Positions 17,883 to 27,096 of a stretch of 64,000 nt of DNA are shown here, piece after piece; the first letter of the stretch is position 1; every line of letters starts with the position of its first letter. The notes beneath the pieces are model-generated. The model did not search any database. It was not told the DNA's origin and was given only the letters and a program-made list of their open reading frames with translations. Position numbers and translations under genes: made by a program. Origin of the DNA: an uncultured Bacteroides sp. (GTDB lineage Bacteria; Bacteroidota; Bacteroidia; Bacteroidales; Bacteroidaceae); contig NZ_CAUFUE010000016.1 of assembly GCF_959029255.1 (NCBI RefSeq), forward strand, positions 1 through 64,000, written 5' to 3'.

Positions 17883-17945
17883 ATCTTTTGCTGTTCTAAT
17901 AAATTTTTGGCTTGCAAAGTTACGAATAAATTCGTAATTGTTTTT

Positions 17946-19766
17946 CTATTTGCCCGCAAAGTATTCCTCAATAATTTTTGCTTTAGCTTCGCCGATTACC
18001 CTGATAATGTCCTCTTGCGGCGCTTCTTTGATTCGTTTCACGCTTTTGAACTCTTTGAGCAGGGCGCTCTTTGTCTTTTCACCGATGCCTTTTATTTCGT
18101 CCAGGGCGGAAGCCACCTGCCGTTTGCTGCGCTTGTCACGGTGGAAAGTGATGGCGAAGCGGTGTACCTCGTCTTGAATCTGCGTCAGCAGTCGGAAAAG
18201 CGGAGAGTTCTGTTTAAGTCCGATGGTTTGCGGCGGAAAACCATATAGTAATTCCGATGTGCGATGCTTGTCGTCTTTGGCAAGTCCGGCAATAGGTATG
18301 TCGAGACCGAGTTCATCCATTACCTCTTTTACGGCGCTCATTTGACCTTTTCCGCCGTCGGTGATAAGGAGGTCGGGCAGGGGCAGGTTCTCTTCAATGG
18401 CGCGCTGGTAACGCCTTTTTACGACCTCTTTCATGGAGGCGTAGTCGTCAGGCCCTTCAACGCTCTTGATATTGTATTTCCGGTAATCTTTTTTAGAAGG
18501 TTTCCCTTTGATGAATACCACGCATCCGGCAACGGGGTCCGAGCCTTGTATATTGGAGTTATCAAAGCATTCTATTTGCATTGGTAGCCGGTCCAGATGA
18601 AGTTCCTGCTGTATTTCTTTCAGTAAACGTACCGTTCGCTGCTCAGGATTCAGCTTTTCCGATTGTTTCAACCGGTCTGCTTTGTATTGCTTTACGTTGA
18701 GGATGGACAGCTCCAGCAATTTCTTCTTGTCTCCTCTTTGCGGAATGGTGAAAACGACATCTTTCAGCTCCATGTCCAGTTCGAAGGGCACGATTATCTC
18801 GCGTGAAAGGCTTTTGTAGCGTTCCCGCATTTCGATGATGCCCAGTGAAAGCAGTTCCTCTTTGGTTTCGTTCAGCCGCTTCCTGTATTCGAAAGTGAAA
18901 GCCTGGTTGATGGCGCCGTTCGTGATGTGCAGGTAATTGATGAAAGCCGACTTTCCGTCGCTGTCTTCCTCGATGGAAAAGACATCGATATTATGCAATA
19001 CATTGCTGACGACTTCCGACTTAGCCCGGTAGTTTTCCAGCAGCAGGTATTTCTCCTTGATTTTCTGCGCCTCCTCGAACTTCATTTCCGCAGCCAGTTC
19101 CTGCATCTGCTGAAGAAGCATCCGTTCCACTTCCTGGGTGTTCCCTTTGAGAATTTCCTTGATTTCAGCGATGTTTTTCAGGTAATCTTCCTGACTTTGC
19201 TTGCCTACGCAAGGGCCGGCGCAGTTCTTGATGTGATATTCCAGGCAGACATTGAATTTCCCCGCCCGTATGTTTTCGGGAGAAAGATTCAGGTTGCAAG
19301 TGCGCAGCGGATATAAATGCTTGACCAGGTCCAGCAGCGCATTCATGGAAGGAATATGGCTGTAAGGGCCATAGTAGGAAGAACCGTTCCTGATAATTCT
19401 CCTGGTTTTGAATACGCGGGGGAAATATTCGTTTTGTACGCAAATGGAGGGATAAGTCTTATCGTCTTTCAGCAGGACATTGTAGCGCGGCTTGTATTTC
19501 TTGATAAGATTGTTCTCAAGTAGCAAAGCGTCTTCTTCGGTATTGACCACAATGTATCGGATGTCTGCAATCTTGCTCACCAGCACCCGCGTTTTTCCCG
19601 GCTCATGCTCCCTGTTGAAGTAGGAGGACACCCGTCTCTTCAAGTTTTTCGCTTTCCCTACGTATATGATTGTCCCCTCGGCATTCAGATATTGGTAAAT
19701 GCCGGGACTCTCGGGAAGGTTCAGTACGATGCCCTTCAGATAATCGTTTGTTTTGAGTTCTTCCAT
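17946..19766 (-). CDS. uvrC: UvrABC excinuclease subunit C
   Basis: The 606-residue UvrC makes both incisions in nucleotide excision repair. Domains in order: GIY-YIG nuclease (GIYQYLNAEGTIIYVGKAKN, about 18-37), the four-Cys-like segment around CLEYHIKNCAGPCVGKQ (about 174-190), a UVR helix pair (MQELAAEMKFEEAQKIK, about 220), the RNase H-like C-terminal nuclease (CFDNSNIQGSDPVAGCVVF; LLITDGGKGQMSA) and terminal HhH motifs (IKGIGEKTKSALLKEF). Full length. It sits between apt and dtd on the same strand. Confidence 0.98.
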   Translation of the reverse strand: MEELKTNDYLKGIVLNLPESPGIYQYLNAEGTIIYVGKAKNLKRRVSSYFNREHEPGKTRVLVSKIADIRYIVVNTEEDALLLENNLIKKYKPRYNVLLKDDKTYPSICVQNEYFPRVFKTRRIIRNGSSYYGPYSHIPSMNALLDLVKHLYPLRTCNLNLSPENIRAGKFNVCLEYHIKNCAGPCVGKQSQEDYLKNIAEIKEILKGNTQEVERMLLQQMQELAAEMKFEEAQKIKEKYLLLENYRAKSEVVSNVLHNIDVFSIEEDSDGKSAFINYLHITNGAINQAFTFEYRKRLNETKEELLSLGIIEMRERYKSLSREIIVPFELDMELKDVVFTIPQRGDKKKLLELSILNVKQYKADRLKQSEKLNPEQRTVRLLKEIQQELHLDRLPMQIECFDNSNIQGSDPVAGCVVFIKGKPSKKDYRKYNIKSVEGPDDYASMKEVVKRRYQRAIEENLPLPDLLITDGGKGQMSAVKEVMDELGLDIPIAGLAKDDKHRTSELLYGFPPQTIGLKQNSPLFRLLTQIQDEVHRFAITFHRDKRSKRQVASALDEIKGIGEKTKSALLKEFKSVKRIKEAPQEDIIRVIGEAKAKIIEEYFAGK

Positions 19767-19787
19767 TAGTTGTACATATATTGAAGG

Positions 19788-19832
19788 CGGGAAATAAGCG
19801 GATAATCCAATTCTTATGCCGCTTATTTCCCG
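19788..19832 (-). terminator. Hairpin between apt and uvrC
   Basis: A 14-bp perfect stem (19788-19801 with 19819-19832) has a 17-nt loop. It follows the apt stop by 11 bp on the minus strand and has no good T-run after it. It may attenuate or process the transcript rather than end it. Confidence 0.6.
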
Positions 19833-19842
19833 GCTCTTTAAT

Positions 19843-20367
19843 TTATAAAGAAAGCACCGACGCTACATCCACCTCATTCCCGAAAACCTCTTTCCCGTGC
19901 AATTCTTTCAGTTCAATGATAAAGTTTACATAAACCTTTTTGGGATTCATCTTCTTTACTAACTTACAAGCAGCCTCCATTGTTCCGCCCGTAGCCAATA
20001 AATCATCGTGCAACAAAACGATATCATCTTCGCCTATGGCATCTTTATGGATTTGCACAGTATCTTTGCCATACTCTTTGTCATAGCTTTCTTCAATTGT
20101 TTCTGCGGGTAGCTTTCCCGGCTTACGGATGGGGACAAATCCTGCGCCAAGACGAGTGGCAAGAATTGGCCCCATGATGAAACCTCTTGATTCGATGCCT
20201 ACCACCTTGGTGATACCTTTGTCTTTATACATTTCGTATAAAGTATCAGATAGCTCTTGCAGTGCTTCCGCATTTTTGAATAGGGTAGTCACGTCGTAAA
20301 ATAGAATTCCCGGAATAGGGAAGTCGGGAATTTCCCGAATGCTTTTAATAAGCGTTTCTTTGCTCAT
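19843..20367 (-). CDS. apt: Adenine phosphoribosyltransferase
   Basis: The 174-residue APRT salvages adenine with PRPP to AMP. The PRPP-binding motif is VLLHDDLLATGGTMEAA; VVGIESRGFIMGPILA and FVPIRKPGKLPAETI are family segments. I chose the start at 20367 (MSKETLIKSIREIPDFPIPG) because APRTs begin here; the upstream in-frame extension is intergenic sequence. It lies 56 bp after mnmG. Confidence 0.97.
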   Translation of the reverse strand: MSKETLIKSIREIPDFPIPGILFYDVTTLFKNAEALQELSDTLYEMYKDKGITKVVGIESRGFIMGPILATRLGAGFVPIRKPGKLPAETIEESYDKEYGKDTVQIHKDAIGEDDIVLLHDDLLATGGTMEAACKLVKKMNPKKVYVNFIIELKELHGKEVFGNEVDVASVLSL

Positions 20368-20423
20368 AATCAGTTTATTTAATACGTTTGTTGAATTCTT
20401 TGTTTCACGTGGAACACGGCGCG

Positions 20424-22298
20424 CTATCTGCCGCAAAGCACCAATAGCACGTTGATGTCGCTTGGAGATACCCCTGGAATCCGGCTCGCTTGGGCAATCG
20501 TTTCAGGGTCTATCTTCACTAACTTCTGGCGGGCTTCGGTGGAAAGGGACTGGATGGAATTATAATCAAACTTCCCTTTAATCTTTATACTTTCCAGCCG
20601 TGCCAGTTTGTCGGCTATTATTCTTTCGCGTCCGATGTATCCCTCATACTTGATAAGTATTTCCGCCGCTTCGATGATTTCCTCCTTTCTATCGGTGATT
20701 TTATCCAATTCACGTTGGAAGGCATCCACATGCCCGGCCATGTTTTCGATGCTTACTTGCGGGCGGTTTATTAAATCCACCAACTTGCATCCTTGGCGAA
20801 GTGGAGTAGTACCGAACCGCTCTAGCACAGGATTGATTAATGCCGGTTTCATCGAATAATTCCGTGTGAACTCTATAATGCTGTTTACGGCTTCCCGCTT
20901 TTCTTTCATCAGCTGATAGCGGTCTTCCTTGGCAAGTCCCAGCTTCCATGACTTTTCCGTGAGCCGCATGTCCGCATCATCCATACGCAGCAAGATGCGA
21001 TATTCGGCACGTGACGTAAACATGCGATAAGGCTCATCCACGCCTTTGGTTACCAAATCGTCGATTAAAACGCCGATATATGCCTCATCACGGGCAAGGG
21101 TGAAAGGCTCTCCGCCGTGGCAATTGATATGAGCATTGATACCCGCAATGAGCCCTTGTCCGGCAGCTTCTTCATATCCCGTTGTCCCGTTGACTTGTCC
21201 CGCAAAGAACAGGTTTTTGATTTTCTTCGTTTCCAACGTATGTTTCAGTTGGGTGGGGTCGAAGAAATCATATTCAATGGCATATCCCGGCCGGTAAATA
21301 ACAAGGTCGCGGAAAGCCGAAACCTTTTTCAAAGCTTCGATTTGAATATCCATCGGCAATGAAGAAGAGAAACCGTTCAGGTAAAGTTCCTGAGTCGTTT
21401 CGCCCTCAGGCTCCAGGAAGAGCTGATGCTGCTCTTTATCCGGGAAAGTAACAATCTTGGTTTCGATGCTGGGACAATATCTGGGACCGATGCTTTGAAT
21501 TTGTCCGTTGAAAAGGGGAGAATCCGGCAAACCTTCGCGGAGTATGCGGTGTACCTCTTCATTCGTAAAGCAAGTCCAGCAAGGCAACTGTTTTAAATGG
21601 CGGACTCCGGTGTTCATGAACGAGAACTTGTGAAAGTCTGTCTCGCCTTCCTGAATGTCCATATCCTCATAATGTACGCTCCTTCCGTCAATGCGAACGG
21701 GAGTTCCCGTTTTCATTCGTCCGTAAGTGATGCCATGCCGTGCGATGGATTCGGTCAATTCGTAAGATGCCGGTTCTGCCATGCGCCCTCCGGGAAGCAT
21801 GGTACGTCCCACGTGCATCAGTCCGTTGAGGAAAGTCCCTGCCGTCAAAACAATGCATTTTGCACGGAAAGTAACTCCCCAAAGGGTTACCAGCCCTACA
21901 ACTTCTCCGTTTTCAACGAGAATTTCCTTTACGGTATCTTGCCAGATATGCAGATTTGGAGTGTTTTCAAGTATTTCCCTCCATGCCCAAATGAATTTAT
22001 TGCGGTCGCACTGTGCGCGCGGGCTCCACATGGCGGGGCCTTTGGAGCGGTTCAATATGCGGAACTGGATGGCTGTCCTGTCTGTCACCAACCCCATGTA
22101 TCCGCCCAAAGCATCTATTTCGCGTACTATTTGTCCTTTGGCAATACCTCCCACAGCCGGATTGCAACTCATCTGTCCAATCTTGTTCATATCCATCGTG
22201 ATAAGACAGGTCTTGGAACCAAGATTGGCGGCAGCGGCAGCGGCTTCGCATCCGGCGTGTCCGGCGCCAATCACAATAACGTCATACTTAAATTCCAT
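20424..22298 (-). CDS. mnmG: tRNA uridine-5-carboxymethylaminomethyl modification enzyme MnmG
   Basis: The 624-residue FAD protein works with MnmE to modify the wobble uridine of several tRNAs. The FAD motif is VIGAGHAGCEAAAAAANLG at residues 9-27. The signatures CNPAVGGIAKGQIVREIDALGG and TYGRMKTGTPVRID are present. The helical C-terminal domain ends in GVSPSDINVLLVLCGR. A -7-like element (TAACTTTG, minus strand) lies at 22324-22331. It is the first gene of the housekeeping run leading to deoC. Confidence 0.98.
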   Translation of the reverse strand: MEFKYDVIVIGAGHAGCEAAAAAANLGSKTCLITMDMNKIGQMSCNPAVGGIAKGQIVREIDALGGYMGLVTDRTAIQFRILNRSKGPAMWSPRAQCDRNKFIWAWREILENTPNLHIWQDTVKEILVENGEVVGLVTLWGVTFRAKCIVLTAGTFLNGLMHVGRTMLPGGRMAEPASYELTESIARHGITYGRMKTGTPVRIDGRSVHYEDMDIQEGETDFHKFSFMNTGVRHLKQLPCWTCFTNEEVHRILREGLPDSPLFNGQIQSIGPRYCPSIETKIVTFPDKEQHQLFLEPEGETTQELYLNGFSSSLPMDIQIEALKKVSAFRDLVIYRPGYAIEYDFFDPTQLKHTLETKKIKNLFFAGQVNGTTGYEEAAGQGLIAGINAHINCHGGEPFTLARDEAYIGVLIDDLVTKGVDEPYRMFTSRAEYRILLRMDDADMRLTEKSWKLGLAKEDRYQLMKEKREAVNSIIEFTRNYSMKPALINPVLERFGTTPLRQGCKLVDLINRPQVSIENMAGHVDAFQRELDKITDRKEEIIEAAEILIKYEGYIGRERIIADKLARLESIKIKGKFDYNSIQSLSTEARQKLVKIDPETIAQASRIPGVSPSDINVLLVLCGR

Positions 22299-22323
22299 TC
22301 GTTCAGTATTGAATTTCTTTGCG

Positions 22324-22331
22324 CAAAGTTA
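22324..22331 (-). promoter_or_regulatory. -7 promoter element of mnmG
   Basis: CAAAGTTA on the plus strand is TAACTTTG on the minus strand, 25 bp before the mnmG start. No -33 match is visible. Confidence 0.45.
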
Positions 22332-22480
22332 CGAAAAAGTTGCACTCCGAATGCCGGCGCCGTGAAAATTCCTCTATTATTTGAGATTGTTTTCGTATTG
22401 AAAAAAGATATTCACTTGCATTTGCAGCCTTCCGATTGCTGTCTGCGCCCTATCTTTACCTTTGTTGGTACATTATTTCT

Positions 22481-22558
22481 CCAATGCAACTCCAATGCTA
22501 TAGATTGGACTTGCATTGGACTTGCATTGGACTTGTATTGGAGTTGTATTGGACTTGC
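22481..22558. repeat. 11-bp tandem repeat with an inverted copy
   Basis: Five head-to-tail copies of ATTGGACTTGC or one-to-two-base variants start at 22504, 22515, 22526, 22537 and 22548. Just before them (22481-22498) lies an inverted 18-bp copy that can pair with 22513-22530 with one mismatch. The unit length is close to one helical turn. The array lies between the divergent mnmG and DUF6266 genes in a 375-bp gene-free stretch (22299-22673). Confidence 0.85.
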
Positions 22559-22629
22559 TATGGAGGAAGTCCTTTCCGGATACCTTTGATAATTTGACGA
22601 AATCTTTCGTATACTCCATTCTTTATCCC

Positions 22630-22637
22630 TATTTTTG
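22630..22637 (+). promoter_or_regulatory. -7 promoter element of the DUF6266 gene
   Basis: TATTTTTG matches the consensus, 37 bp before the start codon at 22674. TTTC at 22605-22608 is a weak -33 candidate. Confidence 0.5.
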
Positions 22638-22673
22638 CGGGTAGCAATATTTACATATAAAAAGAATAAATTC

Positions 22674-23303
22674 ATGGCACGTACAAAAGATGGAGTTTTA
22701 GGAGGATTTTCGGGTAAGATAGGCAATGTGATAGGTTGTAAGGGCAAAACCGGATATTATGTGCGGGCCTGTCCGCAACATGTAAGCAATCCGCAGACGG
22801 AGCGGCAACAAGCACATCGTGGCAAATTCTCCGTAGCCATGCAGTTTGCCCGCGCGCTTACACCTTTCCTGCGGGTGAGCTACCGTGAATATGCCGGGGC
22901 GGGACAGCCCTTCCATGCAGCGGTTTCTTCTTTCCTGAAGACTGCGGCAGTAGAGGCGGACGGAACTTTTGCCATTGATTTTGAGAAGGCGCTTGTATCC
23001 CGTGGTTCTTTGACTGCGGTTCATCAGGCAAGTTCCCGGAGGGGCGAAGATAAAGTTTCTTTCGTGTGGACCGATAATAGTGGCGAAGGCAATGCGGCAG
23101 CTACCGATGTCACCCTGCTATTGGTCTTCAACAAGGCTCGATGGGAGGCTGTATATGCTGATGCTACCGCCTGTCGCTCCGATGAAAAGGCCGAAATCTG
23201 TATCCCGAAGGAATGGAGCGATGATGAACTTGTCGTTTATCTGGGCTTTCGCAGCGCTGACGGAGAGACAGTGTCGAATAGTTTGTGCTTTCTGCTAAAA
23301 TAG
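22674..23303 (+). CDS. DUF6266 family protein
   Basis: The 209-residue product has the DUF6266 N-terminus: MARTKDGVLGGFSGKIG followed by a VIGCKGKTGYYVRACPQ segment and NPQTERQQAHRGKFSVAMQFA. A C-terminal beta-rich part ends in YLGFRSADGETVSNSLCF. This family is common in Bacteroides and has no assigned function. The basic, Gly-rich N-terminus resembles nucleic-acid binders, but that is only an impression. I chose the start at 22674 over an upstream in-frame codon because the conserved block begins there. Confidence 0.75.
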   Translation: MARTKDGVLGGFSGKIGNVIGCKGKTGYYVRACPQHVSNPQTERQQAHRGKFSVAMQFARALTPFLRVSYREYAGAGQPFHAAVSSFLKTAAVEADGTFAIDFEKALVSRGSLTAVHQASSRRGEDKVSFVWTDNSGEGNAAATDVTLLLVFNKARWEAVYADATACRSDEKAEICIPKEWSDDELVVYLGFRSADGETVSNSLCFLLK

Positions 23304-23329
23304 TATTGTCTTTTGGGCAGATAGTTTGC

Positions 23330-23337
23330 TATTTTTG
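23330..23337 (+). promoter_or_regulatory. -7 promoter element of the TPR regulator
   Basis: TATTTTTG lies 28 bp before the start codon at 23365 and just beyond the DUF6266 stop. ATTG at 23305-23308 is a weak -33 candidate. Confidence 0.45.
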
Positions 23338-23364
23338 TGGTGTTGAATAATGCTACAATGAAAA

Positions 23365-25011
23365 ATGCTATCCAAATCTGTTTGCCCGTTTTCTGCTGTT
23401 TGCATCCTGTTGTGTTGCATTCTTGTGTCGTGTAGTGGGAAACGTATCGGCAATCCCCGCTTATTTCGTGCAGACACATTGATGGAGTTGCTCCCTGACA
23501 GTAGTTACTCCATCCTGCGCTCTCTTTCCCCGGACGGACTTTCGCGCTCGGAGCAGATGTCTTATGCGTTGCTCATGGCGGAAGCCACTGATAAAAAGCT
23601 GCTTTCTCTTTTGCCTTGCGATTCCCTGCTGGATGAAGCTATCCGGTATTACGGTAAGGGCGTCAATCGTGCGAAGGCATTATTGTATAAAGGGCGCATT
23701 TTGGCGAAGATGAAGATGTGCGGGGAAGCGATGCAATGTTGTTTTGACGCTTTGAAAGAACTGAGTGGAACGGATGAAAGCGAATTGAAAATCAAAGGAA
23801 TACTTTATGAAGATTTGGGTAACCTGTATTTGGAACAATCTTTGTTTGATGAAGCGATGGAGGCCTTTGATAAAGCGGAAAAAAGCTTTGTGAATTGTGG
23901 ATACACGCTTGGAGTTTCTTCTGTACTCTGCAACATGGGCAGGTATTATTTGCTGAAAGATGATAGTGTGCGTGCCCGCAAGTATATGAAGCAAAGCATT
24001 CTGCCGGTTTGCTGTTTACGTGATTCTGTTGCGGTATCTGCGGTATTTCATAATTTGAGTTGCACATACGATGACATGGATTCTGTACTCTTTTATGCGA
24101 AACAAGCGTTGGATTTGGATAGAAAAACATCGATGAAATCGGCAATAATGGCTGGATATGCCTATCTGAATAAAGGAATGGTCGACTCAGCCGGATACTA
24201 TTTCGGGCAAGCCCTGACCGATACGGTTATTGAAACAAGAGCCTTGGCGTATTACGGATTGAAAGACCTTATGGAAACTATGGGAGATAATCGGCGGGCG
24301 TTAGATTATTTTAATAATTATTCCGCTCTGATGGATTCCATTTATTTTTTCAGGGAAAGTTCGGAGCTTGAACGCAAGTCCTATGAATACATGGCGGAAT
24401 TCCGGTTTTATAAAGATAGAATCAAAATAAAAGCGTGGTCTGTCGGCATTTGCATGACGGTTCTGATTCTTTCTTCCTGTATTATTCTGCGTATACTCTG
24501 TCGGCGTCGGATGCGGCGACTGCAATATGAGCGTGACGGAGCGGCTTTGCAGTCGGCTGTATCCGATTTACAATATCGCATAGCGATTTTGCGGCATCGG
24601 CATGAGAAAGATAGGGAACTGCTTTCGCGGAAGGAATCCGAACTGCGGAATACTTCCGATGAAAAGGCGAAATTGCGTAATACCGTTTTCATGGAAACGC
24701 AGATATATAAGAAAATCAAAGCCTTGGGCGCTCAAAAGAAAGGTAAGAGAAAAGAAGATTTTCAGGTTTTACTTAGTGAAGAACAGATTCAATTGCGCAC
24801 TGTAGTCAAGCGAGTATATAAAGACTATATCAGTGGCTTAAAACGGAATTATCCACAGTATACTGAAGATGATTGCATTTTCGCCTGCCTGTCTTTGTTG
24901 GATTTGGATGATTTTACCATCGCTTTATGCTTCGGTAATTTTGATACGAGAATCGTTGTACAAAGGCGTTATCGGATGAAAAAGAAGGCGGAACGAGGAG
25001 CGCAAGATTAA
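23365..25011 (+). CDS. Membrane-anchored TPR regulator, Bacteroides type
   Basis: The 548-residue protein begins with a lipoprotein signal (CCILVSCSGK). It then has a helical TPR region (about 40-330; for example LYEDLGNLYLEQSLFDEAMEAF), one membrane helix (about 350-375, VGICMTVLILSSCIILRIL), a coiled coil (ERDGAALQSAVSDLQYRIA) and a C-terminal helical segment reminiscent of a LuxR-type HTH (YTEDDCIFACLSLLDLDDFT to VVQRRYRMKKKAE). In Bacteroides, proteins built this way join periplasmic sensing to a cytoplasmic output. It precedes the DUF3244/lipoprotein cluster and may control it. An out-of-frame 25-codon frame starting at 23358 overlaps its start. Confidence 0.8.
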   Translation: MLSKSVCPFSAVCILLCCILVSCSGKRIGNPRLFRADTLMELLPDSSYSILRSLSPDGLSRSEQMSYALLMAEATDKKLLSLLPCDSLLDEAIRYYGKGVNRAKALLYKGRILAKMKMCGEAMQCCFDALKELSGTDESELKIKGILYEDLGNLYLEQSLFDEAMEAFDKAEKSFVNCGYTLGVSSVLCNMGRYYLLKDDSVRARKYMKQSILPVCCLRDSVAVSAVFHNLSCTYDDMDSVLFYAKQALDLDRKTSMKSAIMAGYAYLNKGMVDSAGYYFGQALTDTVIETRALAYYGLKDLMETMGDNRRALDYFNNYSALMDSIYFFRESSELERKSYEYMAEFRFYKDRIKIKAWSVGICMTVLILSSCIILRILCRRRMRRLQYERDGAALQSAVSDLQYRIAILRHRHEKDRELLSRKESELRNTSDEKAKLRNTVFMETQIYKKIKALGAQKKGKRKEDFQVLLSEEQIQLRTVVKRVYKDYISGLKRNYPQYTEDDCIFACLSLLDLDDFTIALCFGNFDTRIVVQRRYRMKKKAERGAQD

Positions 25012-25115
25012 ATTGTTACCTTTTTCTTGATTAACTTACAGTATATCAATGATATATGTGGGTGCTGTTGTTACCGTTCTCATAGTGCCTTTTTGCTCTA
25101 CAACTCATAAATTTG

Positions 25116-25143
25116 CCACATATTCAGTCATTTTAATATGTGG
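25116..25143 (+). promoter_or_regulatory. Inverted repeat before the DUF3244 gene
   Basis: CCACATATT (25116-25124) and AATATGTGG (25135-25143) are perfect 9-bp inverted arms ending 5 bp before the ATG at 25149. They could form a hairpin over the start region or be an operator. Confidence 0.5.
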
Positions 25144-25148
25144 AAAAC

Positions 25149-25511
25149 ATGAAAACATTTATTTTTATTCTGTCAGGCGGTTTGTTCTTATTCCAAACTG
25201 CCTTTAGTTCCGGACTTTCTTTAGTCGGTCACGCGGCTAAAACTGTTACTTCTGAAAAGAAAATAAAAATGCCTCCCCGGACGGTTTTAATTCAGAGAAA
25301 GTCGGTCACCCGTTCTCTTGCTCCGGTAATTCCGTGTTGTATCGACAACAATGAACTTCACATTTATTTTGACACGCCCATTCAGAATAGATATCTGCAA
25401 GTTGTTGACGCCGATTCCGGTGAAGTGATTTATTCCGATGTTTTCAGCGGAACCGTTTTGATTATTCCTCTGACGGTTGTAAGTGAGAACTATACCGTTG
25501 AGATTATGTAA
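25149..25511 (+). CDS. DUF3244 family secreted protein
   Basis: The 120-residue protein has a signal peptide (MKTFIFILSGGLFLFQTAFSSG). The DUF3244 beta domain ends in LHIYFDTPIQNRYLQVVDAD, GEVIYSDVFSGT and ENYTVEIM. The family is small, exported, frequent in Bacteroides and often next to TPR regulators; function unknown. I used the ATG at 25149; an upstream in-frame GTG at 25140 is the alternative. It follows the TPR regulator by 137 bp. Confidence 0.8.
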   Translation: MKTFIFILSGGLFLFQTAFSSGLSLVGHAAKTVTSEKKIKMPPRTVLIQRKSVTRSLAPVIPCCIDNNELHIYFDTPIQNRYLQVVDADSGEVIYSDVFSGTVLIIPLTVVSENYTVEIM

Positions 25512-25540
25512 TTCTCTTTTTTATTAATCCTTTAATTCTG

Positions 25541-27088
25541 ATGCTGATGAATTATTGCAGAAAGCTTTGGCCCTTATTGGGCTTTGTGATGCTGTTGTTC
25601 TATTCGTGCGAACGGGATGACGGTGTCTGTGAAAATGATGACGGTGGGATAAGTTCCCACCCTTTTGTACGGGAGACACGTGCCTATTTTGAGGACTATG
25701 TTTCCACGGAAATGGAGTTTGAGACCCGGGGATTACATCCGGGGCTGATAGCTCCGGATTGGGACAAGGTGAAAGTGTTTACGCAACCCGAGTCCAGTAC
25801 GATGAGTGTGGATGTGCCACTGTGGACGGAGGCATCTTACGAAGGTTCGTTTTATATGAGAAACGATTCCGGCGAAGTTTCTTCTACGGATACCTACTAC
25901 ACTGCTATCCTTCAAAAGTTAATTGTGGTAAAATCTTTGGAGAGGGATGCATTAAGTTGCTATATTGCAACTATAATACCTGATGCAGAGCATGCTACCA
26001 GGAACAGTTCTCTCATTGATGACATGTTTTGTGGAGGAGACCCGAATACGAAGTTTAGCGGCACCGTGATGTATTCCACCGTAACAACGAACTATACGAT
26101 AGGAGTGGAGCGTTATAAGGACGGAATGCTGTGTGAGGATGTCTCTTTGTTTTATGCCAGTACCAATGTGTGGGATGACTACGAGGCTATGATTCGGCTT
26201 ATCGGTGCAAAAAACATTCAGAGAAGTGTAAAAGTGATGACAAGAAATGGAGAATTAGATGGTGGAAGCGCTACTGGTGGACAAGACGTGGTAATACCTG
26301 GTCATAGACCCAACACTCCTGTATATCCACCTTCTTTGCCACCTCCGCCTGCACCATCATGGCCAACTACTCCTCCGGTGCCCAATCCACCGACAATACC
26401 GCCGCCATCAGGAGGCGGGGGAAGCCATAGTGGAGGAGGAAATGGTGGGGGTGGAATTACTGTTATTTTGACTCCTAACCTAGATAAACTGTGTGGAGAT
26501 AAGTCTAAATTGTCAAATGCTGAAAGAGAGAAACTGGAAAAAGAGTTGAATGATTTGATTAGTCAGAGCCCATTTTTTAAATTATTATTTACTTTATTAG
26601 TTGATAATAAAATAAAGATTAATTTTGAAATGGATGCTTCATTAGAAGGAGAGGCAAATGGAAGATATAATTCTGGAACACAGACAATTTCGTTTGCTAA
26701 TCTAACTGCGATTAGTTCTACTATCCTAAGGGAAGAATTGATACATGCCGTACAGCATAATATCATTTATGGAACAGATGCAGAAAACGTTAGATACAAA
26801 TTTAATCTAGAATTGGAGGCTCATTTAGTCCCAGACATAGCTTATGCTTTAAAGTATGGCTCTTTTATATTTAATGGCTCTCATATTAAAGCGGCATCTA
26901 ATTTAAATGATAATTTTACTGACGCAATAAATGCTTTAATGAATTCTATAATACAAAATAAAGGGTTCTCGGAGAGTCAATTTGAGTTGTATAGTAGAGT
27001 TGCCAAAAATTGGTATCCTAAGAGTTATAAAGGAGAGTATATAGAATCTTTACCTCCAAAGCTTTTATATAAACTGTTTAAAAAATGA
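25541..27088 (+). CDS. Lipoprotein with Pro/Gly-rich linker and EExxH C-terminal domain
   Basis: The 515-residue product has a lipoprotein signal (LGFVMLLFYSCERDD), an N-terminal region of about 230 residues, a low-complexity linker (about 262-305: PPSLPPPPAPSWPTTPP then PSGGGGSHSGGGNGGGG), and a C-terminal domain of about 205 residues. That domain contains LREELIHAVQHN (E398, E399, H402), an HExxH-like motif with the first His replaced by Glu. By eye the DNA turns strongly AT-rich right after the linker (from about 26,460). This modular shape is what polymorphic toxins and other exchangeable surface effectors look like. Alternatively it is a surface protein with a degenerate metallopeptidase domain. 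Its stop overlaps an ATG as ATGA just before the first of two paralogous genes. Confidence 0.65.
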   Translation: MLMNYCRKLWPLLGFVMLLFYSCERDDGVCENDDGGISSHPFVRETRAYFEDYVSTEMEFETRGLHPGLIAPDWDKVKVFTQPESSTMSVDVPLWTEASYEGSFYMRNDSGEVSSTDTYYTAILQKLIVVKSLERDALSCYIATIIPDAEHATRNSSLIDDMFCGGDPNTKFSGTVMYSTVTTNYTIGVERYKDGMLCEDVSLFYASTNVWDDYEAMIRLIGAKNIQRSVKVMTRNGELDGGSATGGQDVVIPGHRPNTPVYPPSLPPPPAPSWPTTPPVPNPPTIPPPSGGGGSHSGGGNGGGGITVILTPNLDKLCGDKSKLSNAEREKLEKELNDLISQSPFFKLLFTLLVDNKIKINFEMDASLEGEANGRYNSGTQTISFANLTAISSTILREELIHAVQHNIIYGTDAENVRYKFNLELEAHLVPDIAYALKYGSFIFNGSHIKAASNLNDNFTDAINALMNSIIQNKGFSESQFELYSRVAKNWYPKSYKGEYIESLPPKLLYKLFKK

Positions 27089-27096
27089 GAAACGCT

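Noticed and set aside
22504..22558. Possible CRISPR or attachment site at the 11-bp repeat.
   Set aside because: The units are too short and contiguous; no integrase or cas gene lies nearby.
21597..22589. A 330-codon open frame opposite mnmG running into the 11-bp repeats.
   Set aside because: The sequence is antisense to a certain housekeeping gene; its repetitive C-terminus only translates the tandem repeat.
23358..23435. A 25-codon frame overlapping the start of the TPR regulator.
   Set aside because: It is out of frame with no conservation evidence; the lipoprotein signal of the regulator explains the start at 23365.
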